Of a stretch of DNA of 64,000 nucleotides, positions 36,521-48,084 are shown piece after piece. The translations under genes and the position numbers were made by a program. Numbering within the stretch: the stretch's first letter is position 1; every line of letters begins with the position of its first letter. Location: positions 34,656,804 to 34,720,803 of the forward strand of contig CM055097.1 in the NCBI GenBank assembly GCA_029204225.1, given 5' to 3'. A model generated the notes under the pieces. The model searched no databases. It was given only the letters and a program-made list of their open reading frames with translations, and was not told where the DNA came from. This DNA comes from Diphasiastrum complanatum. Lineage: Eukaryota; Streptophyta; Lycopodiopsida; Lycopodiales; Lycopodiaceae.

Positions 36521-37236
36521 TGTAGGCTGATATTCTAAGGAATATTCAAGCCATCTTGCAAAGGATATAGACTTTAGCCTAGAACTGGATCAGTCAAGTT
36601 TAGGCCTTTGCGCCATGTTGTAACGACTTAAAGTTGTTTAGTTCTAAGCCTAAATCTAGAAGATTGGAACTTAAACTAGTCTGAATAAGTTCAACTTATT
36701 TATGGTCCATTGGGGGTTTGTCCCATGGTACCAATTTAATTAAATTAAGCCTATGTGGTCTATTTGTCCCATAGTGCCTTTTTGTAAGTGACCACCACTC
36801 CAAGCATATATAGGAGTGGAAGAGTCCATTTTGGGAGAAGAACCTCATTTGAAGTACATGCCTATCTTTCTCTATGAGTGTTCTCCCTTGTGTGGTTTCA
36901 TGTATTGTGTTACTTCACATTGTATTGTATATTATTCATCTGGCAATAGGTTAAGTTCATCTAGGCTTTCCATTCTCTAGTAAGGTAAGCCTTAGAGGAG
37001 GAGCTTTTAGGTTAAGCCATTATTGAATTAAGTTAAGTCGTCATTGGAGTCAGTTCCTAAGTAGAGAAACGAGAGAAGAGCAGATCTTACCCTCAAAATA
37101 CTCATCATATGCTTGTATTGTCTTTCTTGCATCCATATCCAAGCTAGTTGGAGAAGCCATAGCGTAGACTAGTTGGGAGACTGCCATAGTCATGCTAGTT
37201 GGAGCCATAGCCGGTGTGGATGCTAAAGAGCTAACA
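36521..37236 (+). mobile_element. Gypsy-type 5' LTR, copy 2 (716 bp)
   Basis: Same family and orientation as 18857-19586. It is followed at once by a primer-binding site, so this one is a 5' LTR. Its internal region is cut at about 37520-37570 by the minus-strand copia C. Confidence 0.88.
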
Positions 37237-37250
37237 TTGGCGTCGTTGCC
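37237..37250 (+). other. Primer-binding site of the gypsy-like element
   Basis: TTGGCGTCGTTGCC, one mismatch from the TTGGCGCCGTTGCC (tRNA-Asp type) site common in plant Athila/Tat gypsy elements. A 20-nt T run follows at 37255-37274. Confidence 0.7.
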
Positions 37251-37569
37251 ACTCTTTTTTTTTTTTTTTTTTTTGCTTTCTCTACTTTTGTATCTATTCT
37301 TCCTTACCTTTTCAAGCCATTTCTTGTTTCCTGGTTTTTGCCTGTCTTCCACTTTACAAGGGCTCATAGAGGGTTTTTGCTCATTGAGAATTTTTGAACA
37401 AAGACGGCTCCTAGGGTTTTGCAAGAGACTCATTGAGGGTTTTTGGACACAAGAGTTTTTGTGGAGGCCATTTGGTGAAGCAAGGAGGCGCAGCACCATC
37501 TCGAACAACACCATCTCTTTTTCTTTAGGCCTCTCTCACGCACCTTTGAGCTGGTTGAGCTTCCTTGAT
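37251..37569 (+). other. Leader of the gypsy-like element
   Basis: Poly-T, then sequence with repeats of TCAT.GAG.GTTTTTG (near 37365, 37380 and 37430). No gag frame is visible before copia C begins. Confidence 0.4.
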
Positions 37570-37905
37570 TTGAAGCTGTTGTTTCACGACAGGAGAGAAG
37601 GTTTCAGCATAGTCAATACCATATCTCTGAGAAAATCCCTTGACTACAAGTCTTGCTTTATACTTTGAGACATCTCCATCCGGTCCATACTTCAGTTTGT
37701 ATACCCACTTGCATTTTACAATCTTTCGCTTATCTGGTAATGGCTGCAACGTCCATACCTGATTCTTTCTCATGGATTCCATCTCCTCATTCATGGCTTG
37801 CATCCATTTGTCCTTCTCTGGACATTCAATTACTTTCTCGAATGTCTGTGGTTCACCACTAAATCCACAAAATTCTTCTGACGTGGAAGTTGAGTTGTCT
37901 GGCAC
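37570..37905 (-). pseudogene. Copia C: RT N-terminal part
   Basis: Minus strand: EPQTFEKVIECPEKDKWMQA, then CKWVYKLKYGPDGDVSKYKA and RLVVKGFSQRYGIDYAETFS. Similarity ends after SPVVK at about 37575. The rest of RT and RNase H is missing; the junction is with the gypsy-like leader. Confidence 0.9.
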
Positions 37906-38007
37906 AAATCTTGCTAGCGCTCTTCATTATCTTGTTGATTTTCTAGGAAATCCTCCTAGAACTGCAATACTCTTGTCTTTATCTGCTTTGCTAGGTCCGA
38001 AACCATT

Positions 38008-38790
38008 TCAGTTTATAAGTATTGCAACAATAGTCTGGCTTGCGAATTTTTCTTCATCTGATTCGTCCCTCGAATGAGGTGCGACTCGAACATCTTCGTC
38101 TGAGTGTTTGTCTTCTGCTCCCTCTATCACAATTGGTAGGTCATAGTACTGTCTTCCAAGGACTTCATAATTGATAGGATCATCGTTGGCCATTATTCTG
38201 CACTCATCAAATTTGACATCTCTGACTATCTTCATTGTGTTTGTCTTTGGCATGTAGACTCTGTAGTATGACGAATTATTGTCATATCCTACAAGATATC
38301 CTTGTTCTGCTTTCTCATCAAGCTTCTTCCGAAGCTTGTCAGGAACATGTTCATATGCTGCATAGCCAAAGATTTGAATATGAGTCAGATTGGGTTTTCT
38401 ACCCCACCATAACTTGTGTGGTGTTGTGTGAGGAACATCAGATTTTCCTATCCTATTCTGAATGTAAGCAGTTGTAGCTACTACTTCAGCCCACAGCACC
38501 CTTGGAGCCTTCGAATAGACCATCATACATCTGGCAGCTTCTATTAGACCCTTGTTCTTTCTTTCTACAACACCGTTGTGTTGCGGTGTGTAAGATGCAG
38601 TTCTTCTGTGGATGATTCCACGATCATTGCAGAAGTCAGTAAATCTATTTGAGATGTATTCTCCACCTCGATCTGTCCTAATCTACTTCACCTTACTTCC
38701 TATGCATCTTTCTGCCCAATTCACATACTCTGTTAAGTGATACAGGTTGTCTTTTTTCTACCTTGAGTGATCAGTGTATTGGTACTTGCA
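38008..38790 (-). pseudogene. Copia C integrase
   Basis: Minus strand: a core part with RTDRGGEYISNRFTDFCNDR and YTPQHNGVVERKNKGLIEAA (second Asp and catalytic Glu). A 172-codon open frame (38526-38008) follows with APRVLWAEVVATTAYIQNR, KPNLTHIQIFGYAAYEHVP, EQGYLVGYDNNSSYYRVYMP and IVRDVKFDE. The early core with the first Asp and the HHCC motif are lost or badly decayed near 38760. The frame breaks at 38526. Confidence 0.9.
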
Positions 38791-40023
38791 TCAACCATGT
38801 TGCATGCTTCATTTGAGAATGTTACACGCATCCCTGCATCAACTATTCTTGCCACTGATAGCAAGTCTTGCTATAGTGTAGGCAAAAACAGAACATCTTT
38901 GAGTCATCTGTCTCTACCGTTTGTGTTTAGCCATAGTGAACCAATACCATTCACTTGGTACTTTGATCCATCTCCAAGATGTGTGTCAGGTGTTGATACT
39001 GCACAGATGTAGGCGGTCGAATTTTTGTGATTCGACCTTTCTTCGCCCATCTTTGAGCTCTCTGGCTCCTCGACATAGGACGGACTATTGTTGTTCTTCT
39101 ATCTGCCTTGAGCTGATTTTTTCTTGGGTTCTGGTGGCAGTCCATGGCTGCATGACCCTTTTTATGACAATGGATACACTCGATCCTCGGATTTAGCCAA
39201 CACGAATCGACAGTATGTCTTTTACGTTTGCATCTCACGCATGTCTTCTTGTCTCCACTCTGTTGTTTCGACCTTCCTTTGTTCTTCCATTTGCCTTTGT
39301 TGGTTCCTTCTGCTTGCTGATCTCGATCATGCTTTCGATCTGACTCCCTCTTAGGCTTGAATTGTTTCTTTGTATTTTCCTTGTTGTTGTAGAGAGCTTG
39401 GTCAAAAGCATCCTTGTGATCAAGGTGCTCTCGAGCCTCGACTTCTTCTCGAATCTCGACAACTGCCCTTTCGAGTGTCATGATCCTTTGCTAGCAGTGT
39501 TCTGGTTGTTTGGAAGAATCTTGGTAAGGTTCTCAACAGATAAGTGAGCTGCTTCTCTACTGATACTATATTTTTTGCTCCAGAATTGTGTAATGAAAGG
39601 ATTAGATCATTCATCTTCCTAATAAGAAAGTGAGGTCTTTACCATCCCACTATAGGTTTGTCAGCTGATCTTCAAGCAACATTATCTGACTGCATGATTT
39701 CATCTGAAATCTTGTGAGTAGAGTATCCCACATCTCTTTTGCTTTAGAGAGTGTAGCCAGGTCAAAAATATGGCTATCCTCGATGGATGATGATAACATG
39801 GCTACTGCCTTGTCATTTTCTCCCTCCATTTATGTAGCTCATTGCCTGTAGTTGTAGGCATTTCCTCGGTGCCATCTACCCAGGAAAATAATCTTTCTCC
39901 CTTTAGTATCAACGAGGTCTTAACTTTCCATGTTAGGAAGTTAGATCTTGATGAGTCAAGGATTATATAGATCTTTGGTGATATACTACTTATTGAAGCC
40001 ATCACTTCAAATTGTGTTCTCAC
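38791..40023 (-). pseudogene. Copia C gag with two intact zinc knuckles, and protease remnant
   Basis: On the minus strand gag starts at 40023 (MRTQFEVMASISSISPKIY; FLTWKVKTSLILKGERLFSW). Frameshifts and stops follow near 39800-39490, then a long open frame, 39481-38951. It is Lys/Arg-rich with two CX2CX4HX4C knuckles: CVRCKRKRHTVDSC and CIHCHKKGHAAMDC. The protease active-site part is missing; only its tail (VARIVDAGMRVTFSNEACN) is seen near 38800-38860. These are the best-preserved knuckles in the window. Confidence 0.88.
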
Positions 40024-40098
40024 TTATTGATGGTTCTTTGTTTTGAATGCTTAGCCTCCTGGATCTGATAGTTTTTCGGCTATGTCAAACTATGACAA

Positions 40099-40109
40099 GC
40101 TTGATACCA
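40099..40109 (-). other. Primer-binding site of copia C
   Basis: Minus strand TGGTATCAAGC, next to the LTR end CCATCA with one extra base between. Typical copia Met-tRNA site; the usual GAGC is here AAGC. Confidence 0.75.
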
Positions 40110-40110
40110 C

Positions 40111-41123
40111 TGATGGAAATCAGGCAACTGAAATTCCAGTAAAATTCTAGTGACAAACTGATGAAACTCCTCGAACAATTTGCGAAACTATTTTGTTCGC
40201 GAATAATTTCTGTTTGAGAAAAACATAGACGAGCTCTGATATTGATTCTTCCTTTCTTTGCAAAGATCAATCAGGCTTTATAACAAAACGAAACGAAACG
40301 AAATGAAATAAACTTTGATATTAATTGTACAAAAATCAATCAGGCAGTGTAATGCAACATGAAACGAAACGAAACGAAAATAGTCTTGAAAGAAATCAGT
40401 TCATGTGGAATTCAGATATGATTGTTGGTCACTACCGGCTATGTCATTCTTACAATCCTCCAGAATGTAGACAGACACTGCTGATCTATGTTATAGATTA
40501 ATACAACATTCAACACAATTGAACCAGTGTGCGGAATTGAATAAAACAAGTGCATGAGATACACGAACAATAGCAGACAAAAATTTATTCAAGATCATAC
40601 AACAATCAGAATAATATGTGCATAACAGCTACAATATTATTTATTGATCCTCTTGTTTTTCAAGCACTGTGTGACAGATCCACACAATGCATTGGCGTGG
40701 GAGCAAAACAATTCTCTCACGAATAATGTCTCGCTTACTAGCGGACTTCTTGGATCTGTTGATCCTTTTTTTATACAAAATTGTCTTGCACACAAGAGGA
40801 CATGTATTCTGTATATTTTTGTCTTACTGTTTATGTGCATCAAGCAGAATGTATATTGTTCGCGAACTTTTTTGTGTCGCATCATGTAACTTTTCTGATT
40901 AGACAGATTTAACATCTATAACTAATCATGGATTACAAGAGTGGCGAATCAGCCATGTTTCTAAAGCGCTTCTACTGATGTCACAATATCAGATTAAATG
41001 TTTGTACTCCATGGTACTTGGTTGATCCTGCTGGTCCTTTGTGGAGCACGAATTATTTTTTGTCGCAAACAATTTCGTGTCGTGTGTCGCGAAATGTTCG
41101 CGAACATTTTCTCTTCGTGGGTT
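40111..41123 (-). mobile_element. Copia C 5' LTR, truncated
   Basis: Reverse complement of the copia D LTR (34801-35890), with AACGAAACGAAACGA runs, TCTACATTCTGGAGGATTG and matching TTCGCGAA strings. The outer 40-50 bp corresponding to TGAAGAAAC... is missing: homology stops at about 41123 (TTCGTGGGTT). Confidence 0.88.
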
Positions 41124-43079
41124 AAATCTCATAACCTAAAAATGAAATTTCTTGTTGACCAGATTCTCTCAAACTGTAAGCAATTACAACATGTTGATAC
41201 ATATATATGTCTCTTGGCATCAAGTAGCTGAAGAGGAGATGAAACTTTTTGCAAGTAATTAGAAGCTAAGGCACAATAAAAGCAAGTTTTCCAAGCTTTT
41301 CAGGCATTTCGTCTATCATATGTTGCAAGATATTTTTCAGGCAACAAGCATGTATTTGAGCTTCCTAGAGGAGCCACTATTAAATCCTTTTACAAATTGA
41401 GTTACCAAAATACATTCTAAAGTTTCTGGAGCTGAAGAAAGAAATGTGGTCTAAAGTTTTTTCTGGAGCTAAATTAAGTGAAGTTTTGTTTTAGAGCTGA
41501 AGAAAGAAAAGTGAAGTATGTTCTAGAGTATGCACTTTCCATACTAAAAGGGCCTTTCAAACAATAATTTTATTTATTTAAGTTTGTGTTTTACATCCAC
41601 ATGGACCAACAACACATCCTCCAAATGGATCTTAATTTAATGTGCACAAACTCCCATAATGTAAACATAGACTCTACTAGTTTGTTGGGGGCATGAGTTT
41701 AAATCATGTTACATGGACAAAAACTCCCATAGTGTAAATAAACTTGGCATTCCTTCAAGGGGCCTTTTTAAATTAAAAATTTCTCTATCTATTTTAGTAT
41801 TTTTACTAGTTTTAAATGTTTTGTGAAAAGTCATGTCTGTTTGATCGAGAAGCTTATGCTTCATGAATTTTTCTACCGATTGATATTATAGAGTGATTAG
41901 AGATATGTTGAACCATCTACCAATCCATAAAAAACAAGAAAACTTCTCCCAAACCTCAAGTTTAAGGCCTATTGAATATTCAAGCTCAACATAAATGCAC
42001 TAAAGTGATTATGAGTACCCTCTACACATGGGAACATGCTCCACATGTGTGTGAAAGTACTATGTACATGAAATTGCAAAATGAGCAATCTAGATCTTGT
42101 CAAATCTTCACAGAAATAAAAATATTTTATTTAGAGAGTTTCAGCCACTCTGAGCTTACATTTGAATGTAGCATTATTTGAAACCCACAAATTGACACAT
42201 AGCTAATAATAATCAGATTAAAAAAGAAAAATTGGAAATGTTCAAACCATAGTACTTGAAAACTAGCACTAATGCTACAAGTAGCCTATATTCAAGATGG
42301 TCTAAAATTATATCATTCACAACAAAACGCATGCCCTGGTGTGCAACAAGACCAAAAGAATATAAATATTGAACAACAAGTTTGATCGGGACTGCAGTTG
42401 CTCGACCCACCTGAAATACAAGATCCCACATGTCAATTACTCACTAGAGACGACTCTAGAAGATAACTCTTGGGAAATGAAAGCTAAGAAACAAGTAGCT
42501 AATGAGAACTTCTTTGAACATGAGAGTGATGGAGTGTCATGAGAGTGATGGAGTGTCAGCTAATAAGAATTAAAAGATTAAGAAATCGTACAAGCTTCTA
42601 AACGACGGCGTGACAAGTTAAACTGTAGTGCCTGCTTTTTTCCTCCTGCATCGAGGTTGTCATTGTTGGTACTTTGTTTGACATGAATGACTATGATCAT
42701 GAGAAAGAGACCCATCGCCAATATTTTGATATTGTGTGATGCCATTGTTTCTTCCCTTTGGGATTTCTTGTTCATTCTTTTTTTTTAAGGTGGGTTTGAT
42801 GCTAAAGACTCCCATTTTGGGATTTTTTTCTTTGTGTCAAAGGTGACTCTCCTTCCTAGCACATTCTCAAATAATCATCCTATTTTAATTGGCAAGCAAT
42901 GAGGACTTTGTATTTTATTTTGTCATCATTTCTTCATAAGCTACACCAAAGGTTCTTTCCATCTCAAAGTCAAGGCTCTCTTTCTACAAATACTCAAAGG
43001 AGCAACCTATTTTGCACTTCGGACTATAGTTGGCAAATAATCAAGGGTGGTGAAAGCACCATTTCAATGCTATGATATT
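41124..43079. other. Unassigned intergenic DNA
   Basis: AT-rich with short ORFs only. A small direct repeat, GAGTGATGGAGTGTCA, lies at 42524-42558. No gene, LTR or RNA gene recognised. Confidence 0.3.
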
Positions 43080-44090
43080 CCCACCTTGGATAGAAGTCCA
43101 CCACTACAATGATACAAAATATGGTGCTCCATTTTCATAGGCCAACTTTGTTTGGTTTTGATCTTTCTCAGTTCTCTTGTATTGAAGAATTTTGTCACAT
43201 CCGTTGGAATACTATGTCTAGGCTTGATGTTGTCAATGGGTTTTAAAATTATGTATAGCGAAAGGCCCACATGATACCCTCTCTAAAGATCCTTTCTTGA
43301 CGTAATGGCAAATAAATCTCTTTACTAAATTACAAATTAGTCTTCAAAGAAAATGGTCCCAGGAATCATAGGCAAGATTCTTCTATTGATTTAATTTTTA
43401 GAGGCCTGCCACTACAACAATATAAAATAGGTGCTACATCTCATAGCCTAACTCTATTCAGTTTTGGCCTTTCTCATTTCTCTTGTATTGAATGCTTTGT
43501 CACAACCATTGAAATATTATTATTCTTATGGGTTTAAAATCTATGTATAAGGAAAGGCCCTTATGAGCCCACTCCCAAAGAAATTATTTGGACTAATGAC
43601 ATACACTAAAAATAAAATTTATTCTCTTTAAGTAAAGGCATCCAAGAGACCTTGCAAAAGTTCCTCTACCAATTTCATTTTTAGTAAGTATGATAAAAGG
43701 AACCTTACATATTTGTAAGATTCATTTGATACTTCTATTTTAGCAAATGCTTTTTATTTTTTTTAGCAAGCATACATACGTATTGTGCTATTTAAGAATT
43801 GGTGCTTCAAATACAAAGTAACTCTTTGAGGGAGTCGTTATGTGTAGGACGAATTACCTTTAAAGGTGTAATCGCCTTAATCATGGTATTAGACAGTTGA
43901 ACATCAAATGATTTGAGATAACAATATAATAGATAGTGTCATTTTAAGAATTGGTCCTTCAAATTGAAAGTAACTCTTTGAGGGAATCCTTATGTGTAGG
44001 ACGAATTACCTTTCTCGAGACTTCAAAAGGTGTAATCGCCTTAGTCATGGTAATAAACAGTTGAACATCAAATGATTTGAAATAATAATA
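43080..44090 (+). repeat. Two pairs of diverged local duplications
   Basis: Segment 43090-43275 (TCTCTTGTATTGAA, GCGAAAGGCCCA) recurs diverged at 43405-43570. Segment 43790-43925 (TCTTTGAGGGAGTCGTTATG, AGGACGAATTACCTTT) recurs at 43937-44090. Neither is coding in a recognised way. Confidence 0.6.
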
Positions 44091-44154
44091 CATGAATCTA
44101 TAATGTAATTAGGGATATAGGCCTCTCCCATCATTTGAATAAAGATTTCGATTT

Positions 44155-44156
<2 letters not shown>

Positions 44157-44227
<71 letters not shown>
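44157..44227 (+). repeat. (TG)n microsatellite, about 71 bp
   Basis: An uninterrupted TG run, about 430 bp before the Helitron-type terminus at 44656. Confidence 0.97.
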
Positions 44228-44229
<2 letters not shown>

Positions 44230-44655
44230 TATCATATATTCAAAAAGCAATTATCAATGAACTCAAATTTGCTCTGATTTTATATTTTCAGAATTTCTCT
44301 TTCTCTATATGCAACTGTTGGGGGTACTCTCGTCGTGCATGTAAATAAGTAAAATGTCAAAGTTCGTAGAAATCAGATGCGAGGGTCGTGGCATCCTGTG
44401 TGTGTAAGCCCATGGCCCAATGAGCACTTGTAAATAATCTTTTTTAAATAAACTAGACTTTGGGCCATGTAATTAAAAACAATATTAGAGTCCAAAGTCT
44501 AAGTTAAAGTATAAGAGGTAATTGAAACAACTTGTTTAGAAGCAACATTACTGAATTTGTTGGCCGTATAAATCATATTATTCAACGCGTCTACTTGATC
44601 ATAGCATGTGAATAAATGGGAGTGATACAAAATGTGTTGTGTCCCTATATATATA

Positions 44656-45990
44656 CTAGTAAAGAGTGTCCGTCGTTGACGGGTAATGGAGACCGATTGA
44701 GGTGGCGGCTGATGATTTGGATGATGGTCTATCTCACACATCTCAAATCTCGCATCTTGAATATCAAACATTCGAGTCTTTAAAAAAAATTCGAGTCTTT
44801 TGAAAAATTTGAGTCCTTGAAAAAATTCGAGCCTTCGAAAAACATCGAGTCATCAAAAAAATTCTAGTCTTCGGAAAAATTCGAGTCTTTCAAAAAATTC
44901 GAGTCTTCAAAAAAATTTGGGTCATTTAAAAAATTCGAGTCTTTTGAAAAATTTGACTTGACAGTATAAAAGGTCCTTGGATCCTTCGGAAAAATTTGAT
45001 TTGACAGTTTGATCCATCAGAAAAATTCAAGTCTTTGAAAAAAAACTTCAAGTCTTTAAAAAAAAAATCGGGTTGTTCAAAAAAAAATCGAGTCTTTCGA
45101 AACATTCGGGTATTGAAATATTTGAGTCTTGAAAAATTTGAATTTTCCAAAAATTCGAGTCTTCAAAAAAATTTGAGTCTTTTGAAAAATTCGATCCTTA
45201 GAAAAAATTCGAGTCATTGAAAAAAATTTGAGTCATTGAAAAATTCAATGTATTTAAAAAATTTGAATCTTTGAAAGATTCGAGTCATTGTGAAAATTCG
45301 ATGCAATGGAAAAATTCGATATTTGAAAAAATTCGAGTCGTTAGAAAAATTCTATCATTTGGAAAAATTTGAGTCTTTGAAAAATTTGAGTCTTTTCAAT
45401 ATCTGAAAAAATTCGAGTCGTTAAAAAAATACCCTTTGGAAAAATTCTATCCTTTGGAAAAATTCGCGTCTTTGAAAAATTCGAGTCATTGGAAAAAGTC
45501 GAGTCATTCCAAAAATTCAAATTGTTTTAAAAATTTGAGTCATTTCAAAAATTCAAATTGTTTTAAAAATTTGAGTCATTCCAAAAATTCAACTCTCGAA
45601 CAATTCGAGTCATTCCAAAAAAAATCGAGTCCTTAGAAAAATTTGAGTCTTTGGAAAAGAATCCAATCCTTTGGAAAAATTCAAGTTATCGTCAAAATTC
45701 AAGTCATCGAAAAAATTTGAATCTTTGAAAAAAAAATTCGATCCTTTGGAAAAACTCGTGTCTTCGAAGAAATTTGACCATTTGAAAAAATTTGAGTCAT
45801 TCCAAAAATTCGAGTCTCGAACAATTCGAGTCTTTCTAAAAAAAATATCAAGTCCTTGGAAAAATTAGATACTTTGAAAAATTCGAGTCTTTAAAAAAAT
45901 TTGATATTTTGAAAAAAAATCGAATCATCAAAAAATTAGAGTCTTCGATAGAATTCGATCCTTTGGAAAAATTTGAGTCGTTCACAAAAT
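44656..45990 (-). mobile_element. Helitron-like end and large TTCGAGTC array
   Basis: On the minus strand the element ends in a hairpin (44668-44684, CCGTC-GTT-GACGG core), ACTCTTTA and CTAG (44656-44659), next to a short TA run. Inside lies CACACATCTCAAATCTCGCA (as at 3590-3760), then from 44765 to about 45985 roughly 65 units of 17-19 bp (TTCGAGTC + variable + GAAAAA). The landmark GACTTGACAGTATAAAAGG with TTTGACAGTTTGATCCATCA sits at 44950-45025. The short Lys/Ser/Phe-rich ORFs here only translate the 18-bp unit. Confidence 0.68.
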
Positions 45991-46149
45991 TCTAATGGGT
46001 GTCCGATGTATGTGTGTGTATCTTCGTGGCCGAAGTACGACGGGTGGACGTCTACTGATCTTCGTATCGAAAAAAATTCGACTTTGGAAATTGAAATATC
46101 GTGAATTTTTTGAGTCGATCTCCTATCGAAATTTTTTTATTTTGGGTCG

Positions 46150-47290
46150 AAATTTTCGATCCAATGGTATAAAAATCCGAACCTTGGTCGGGTCGAGTTG
46201 ATTCAAAATTTTTCGACCTTTGGTTGGATCGGGTCGAAATTTTTCAAACCTTGGTTGGGTCAGGTTGAAATATTTCCACTCATTGGTCGGGTCAGGTCAA
46301 AATTTTTCGAATCTTTGTCAGGTCGGGTTGAAATTTTTCGACGCTTGGTTGGGTCGGATCAAAAATTTTCAAACCTTGGTCGGGTCGGTTCGTGTGAAAA
46401 TTTTTTGACTCTTTGTCGGGTCAGGTCGGGTCAAAATTTTTTGAACCTTGGTCGGGTTGGTTTGAGTCGAAATTTTTTGACCCTTTTGTCGGATCGGGTT
46501 GAAATTTTTTGACCCTATGGTAAAAAAATCCGACCCTTGGTCTAGTCGAGTTAAGTCCATTCGAAATTTTCCGACCCTTGTTCGGGTCGGATCTTAATTT
46601 TTCGACCAATGGAAGAAATTCGACCCAAAGCACTTTCCGACCCAATGTCGTCCTTGTCAAAAATAAATTTTCCGATTCAACGCAATCCAGTGTATTTTTT
46701 CGACCTAGTGTATTTTTCGACCCAGTGTGTTTTTTCGACCCAATGTGTTTTTCCGACCCCATGTGTTTTTCTGACTATATTGTGATTGCAAATCTAGAGC
46801 AAATCCTGTGTAATGCTGAAGCGGCCCATGTTGTGAATATTATGCGATTGCTATGTAATGCTATGTAGTGCGGATTAAATTCTGGCATCATTGGGTGGAC
46901 GTCTGATCTTGGGTATCAAAAAAATTTCGAATTTAGATATCGAAAAATCACGAAATTTTCGAGTCGATCCCGTATCAAAAAATTCTGATTTTGAATCGAA
47001 ATTTTCTGACCCAATAGTAAAAAAAAATTCTGATATTTTGGGTCAAAATTCGAGTCTTTGAAAAAAATGATCTTTTGGGAAAAAAAAATTCGAGTCTTTG
47101 AAAAAATTCTGAGTTGAGAGTACAAACGGTCGGATTTTACTCTGGGTCAGAAAATATACAAAGGGTCGGAATAAATCCGTCTCGATCCGATCCAGAGTTG
47201 GAAAATCCTTTGCCAAGCTCAACGTTGGGTCGAAAAAGTTTGATCCTTTGAAAAAATTTGAGAGTCTTTGGAAATCTAAATAAGAATGTA
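46150..47290 (-). repeat. GGTCGGGTC/AATTTTTCGACC minisatellite and decayed tail
   Basis: A second, different array continues from the TTCGAGTC array. From 46185 to about 46610 there are about 13 units of 31-36 bp built on TTGGTCGGGTCGGGTCGAAA and TTTTTCGACC. From 46610 to 46780 the motif shrinks to TTTTTCGACCCAATGTG-like repeats. From 46910 to 47290 mixed TTCGAGTC and GGGTCGGA pieces follow, with part of the landmark (GTTGAGAGTACAAACGGTCG). No 5' element end could be fixed. Confidence 0.6.
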
Positions 47291-48084
47291 TTCATGTCAA
47301 TATTAGATGCAATGCCATTCATTTAGTGCAAAATGGGATCATGCAATCAGGGGATTTTTGTGAATATAAAATGAAGAGGAGAACCATCAAAAATCTTAAT
47401 TGGATGGTGAAATGGATATAAAGGAGCATGACAGAGTTGTACGGATGACTCATTGGACACAAACATTTATCAATAGACTTTCTAATGGGAATAGATACTT
47501 AACTAAAGTATGAGTTTATTTAATTTAAGATAGCATTCATAGTTATTATTCCTTATTAGGTGGCAAGCATGCATGACACTAACGTGATAAAAAATAAATA
47601 AACATCATTTAACTAAAAAAATTGTAACCAAAAAGTCATGCTTGACTTTTAATATATTGCCATATGAAATTCTAGAAAGTGTAAAAGTAGCTATGAATAA
47701 GCAATTTGTTGAACTTTAATTACATGAAAACTAAGCATATGTAGCAATGATGCAACAAAATCAAGTCTACATTTGGAAAGAGTAGCAAGTAACAACTCTA
47801 GATATCGTTAATATGCATAACTTTACTGTGTTTGACAATGCAAGCTTTAAGTGTGGCTAATTTCTACTTTAATAAGTATGGTTTCATCTAAAAAAGTTGA
47901 GAACTTGAATAAAATGACGCTACATTGATATAATATTATTATTCAAGAATCCTAAACCCTAAACCCAAAACAAAACAAAAAGAGGTGGGCATTGTTTTTT
48001 TTTTTTTGGGAAAGGGGTGGGGCACCTATGGATTTGCTGCCTTTTAATTTTACTTTTTTTTTTTTTTTGAAACAGGTTGTGGTA
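47291..48084. other. Unassigned DNA with a short telomere-like string
   Basis: No gene recognised. TCCTAAACCCTAAACCCA (47950-47967) contains about two plant telomere units (CCCTAAA). That is too short to be significant. Two T-rich runs lie at about 47995 and 48055. Confidence 0.35.

Noticed and set aside
37050-37514. Minus-strand ORF of 154 codons with a Lys run
   Set aside because: It is antisense to the gypsy-like LTR, leader and poly-T run; no domain is present.
44765-45985. Possible CRISPR array
   Set aside because: Units are 17-19 bp, degenerate, head-to-tail without unique spacers, and the context is a plant genome.
47950-47967. Interstitial telomere repeat
   Set aside because: Only about two CCCTAAA units; common by chance in AT-rich plant DNA.
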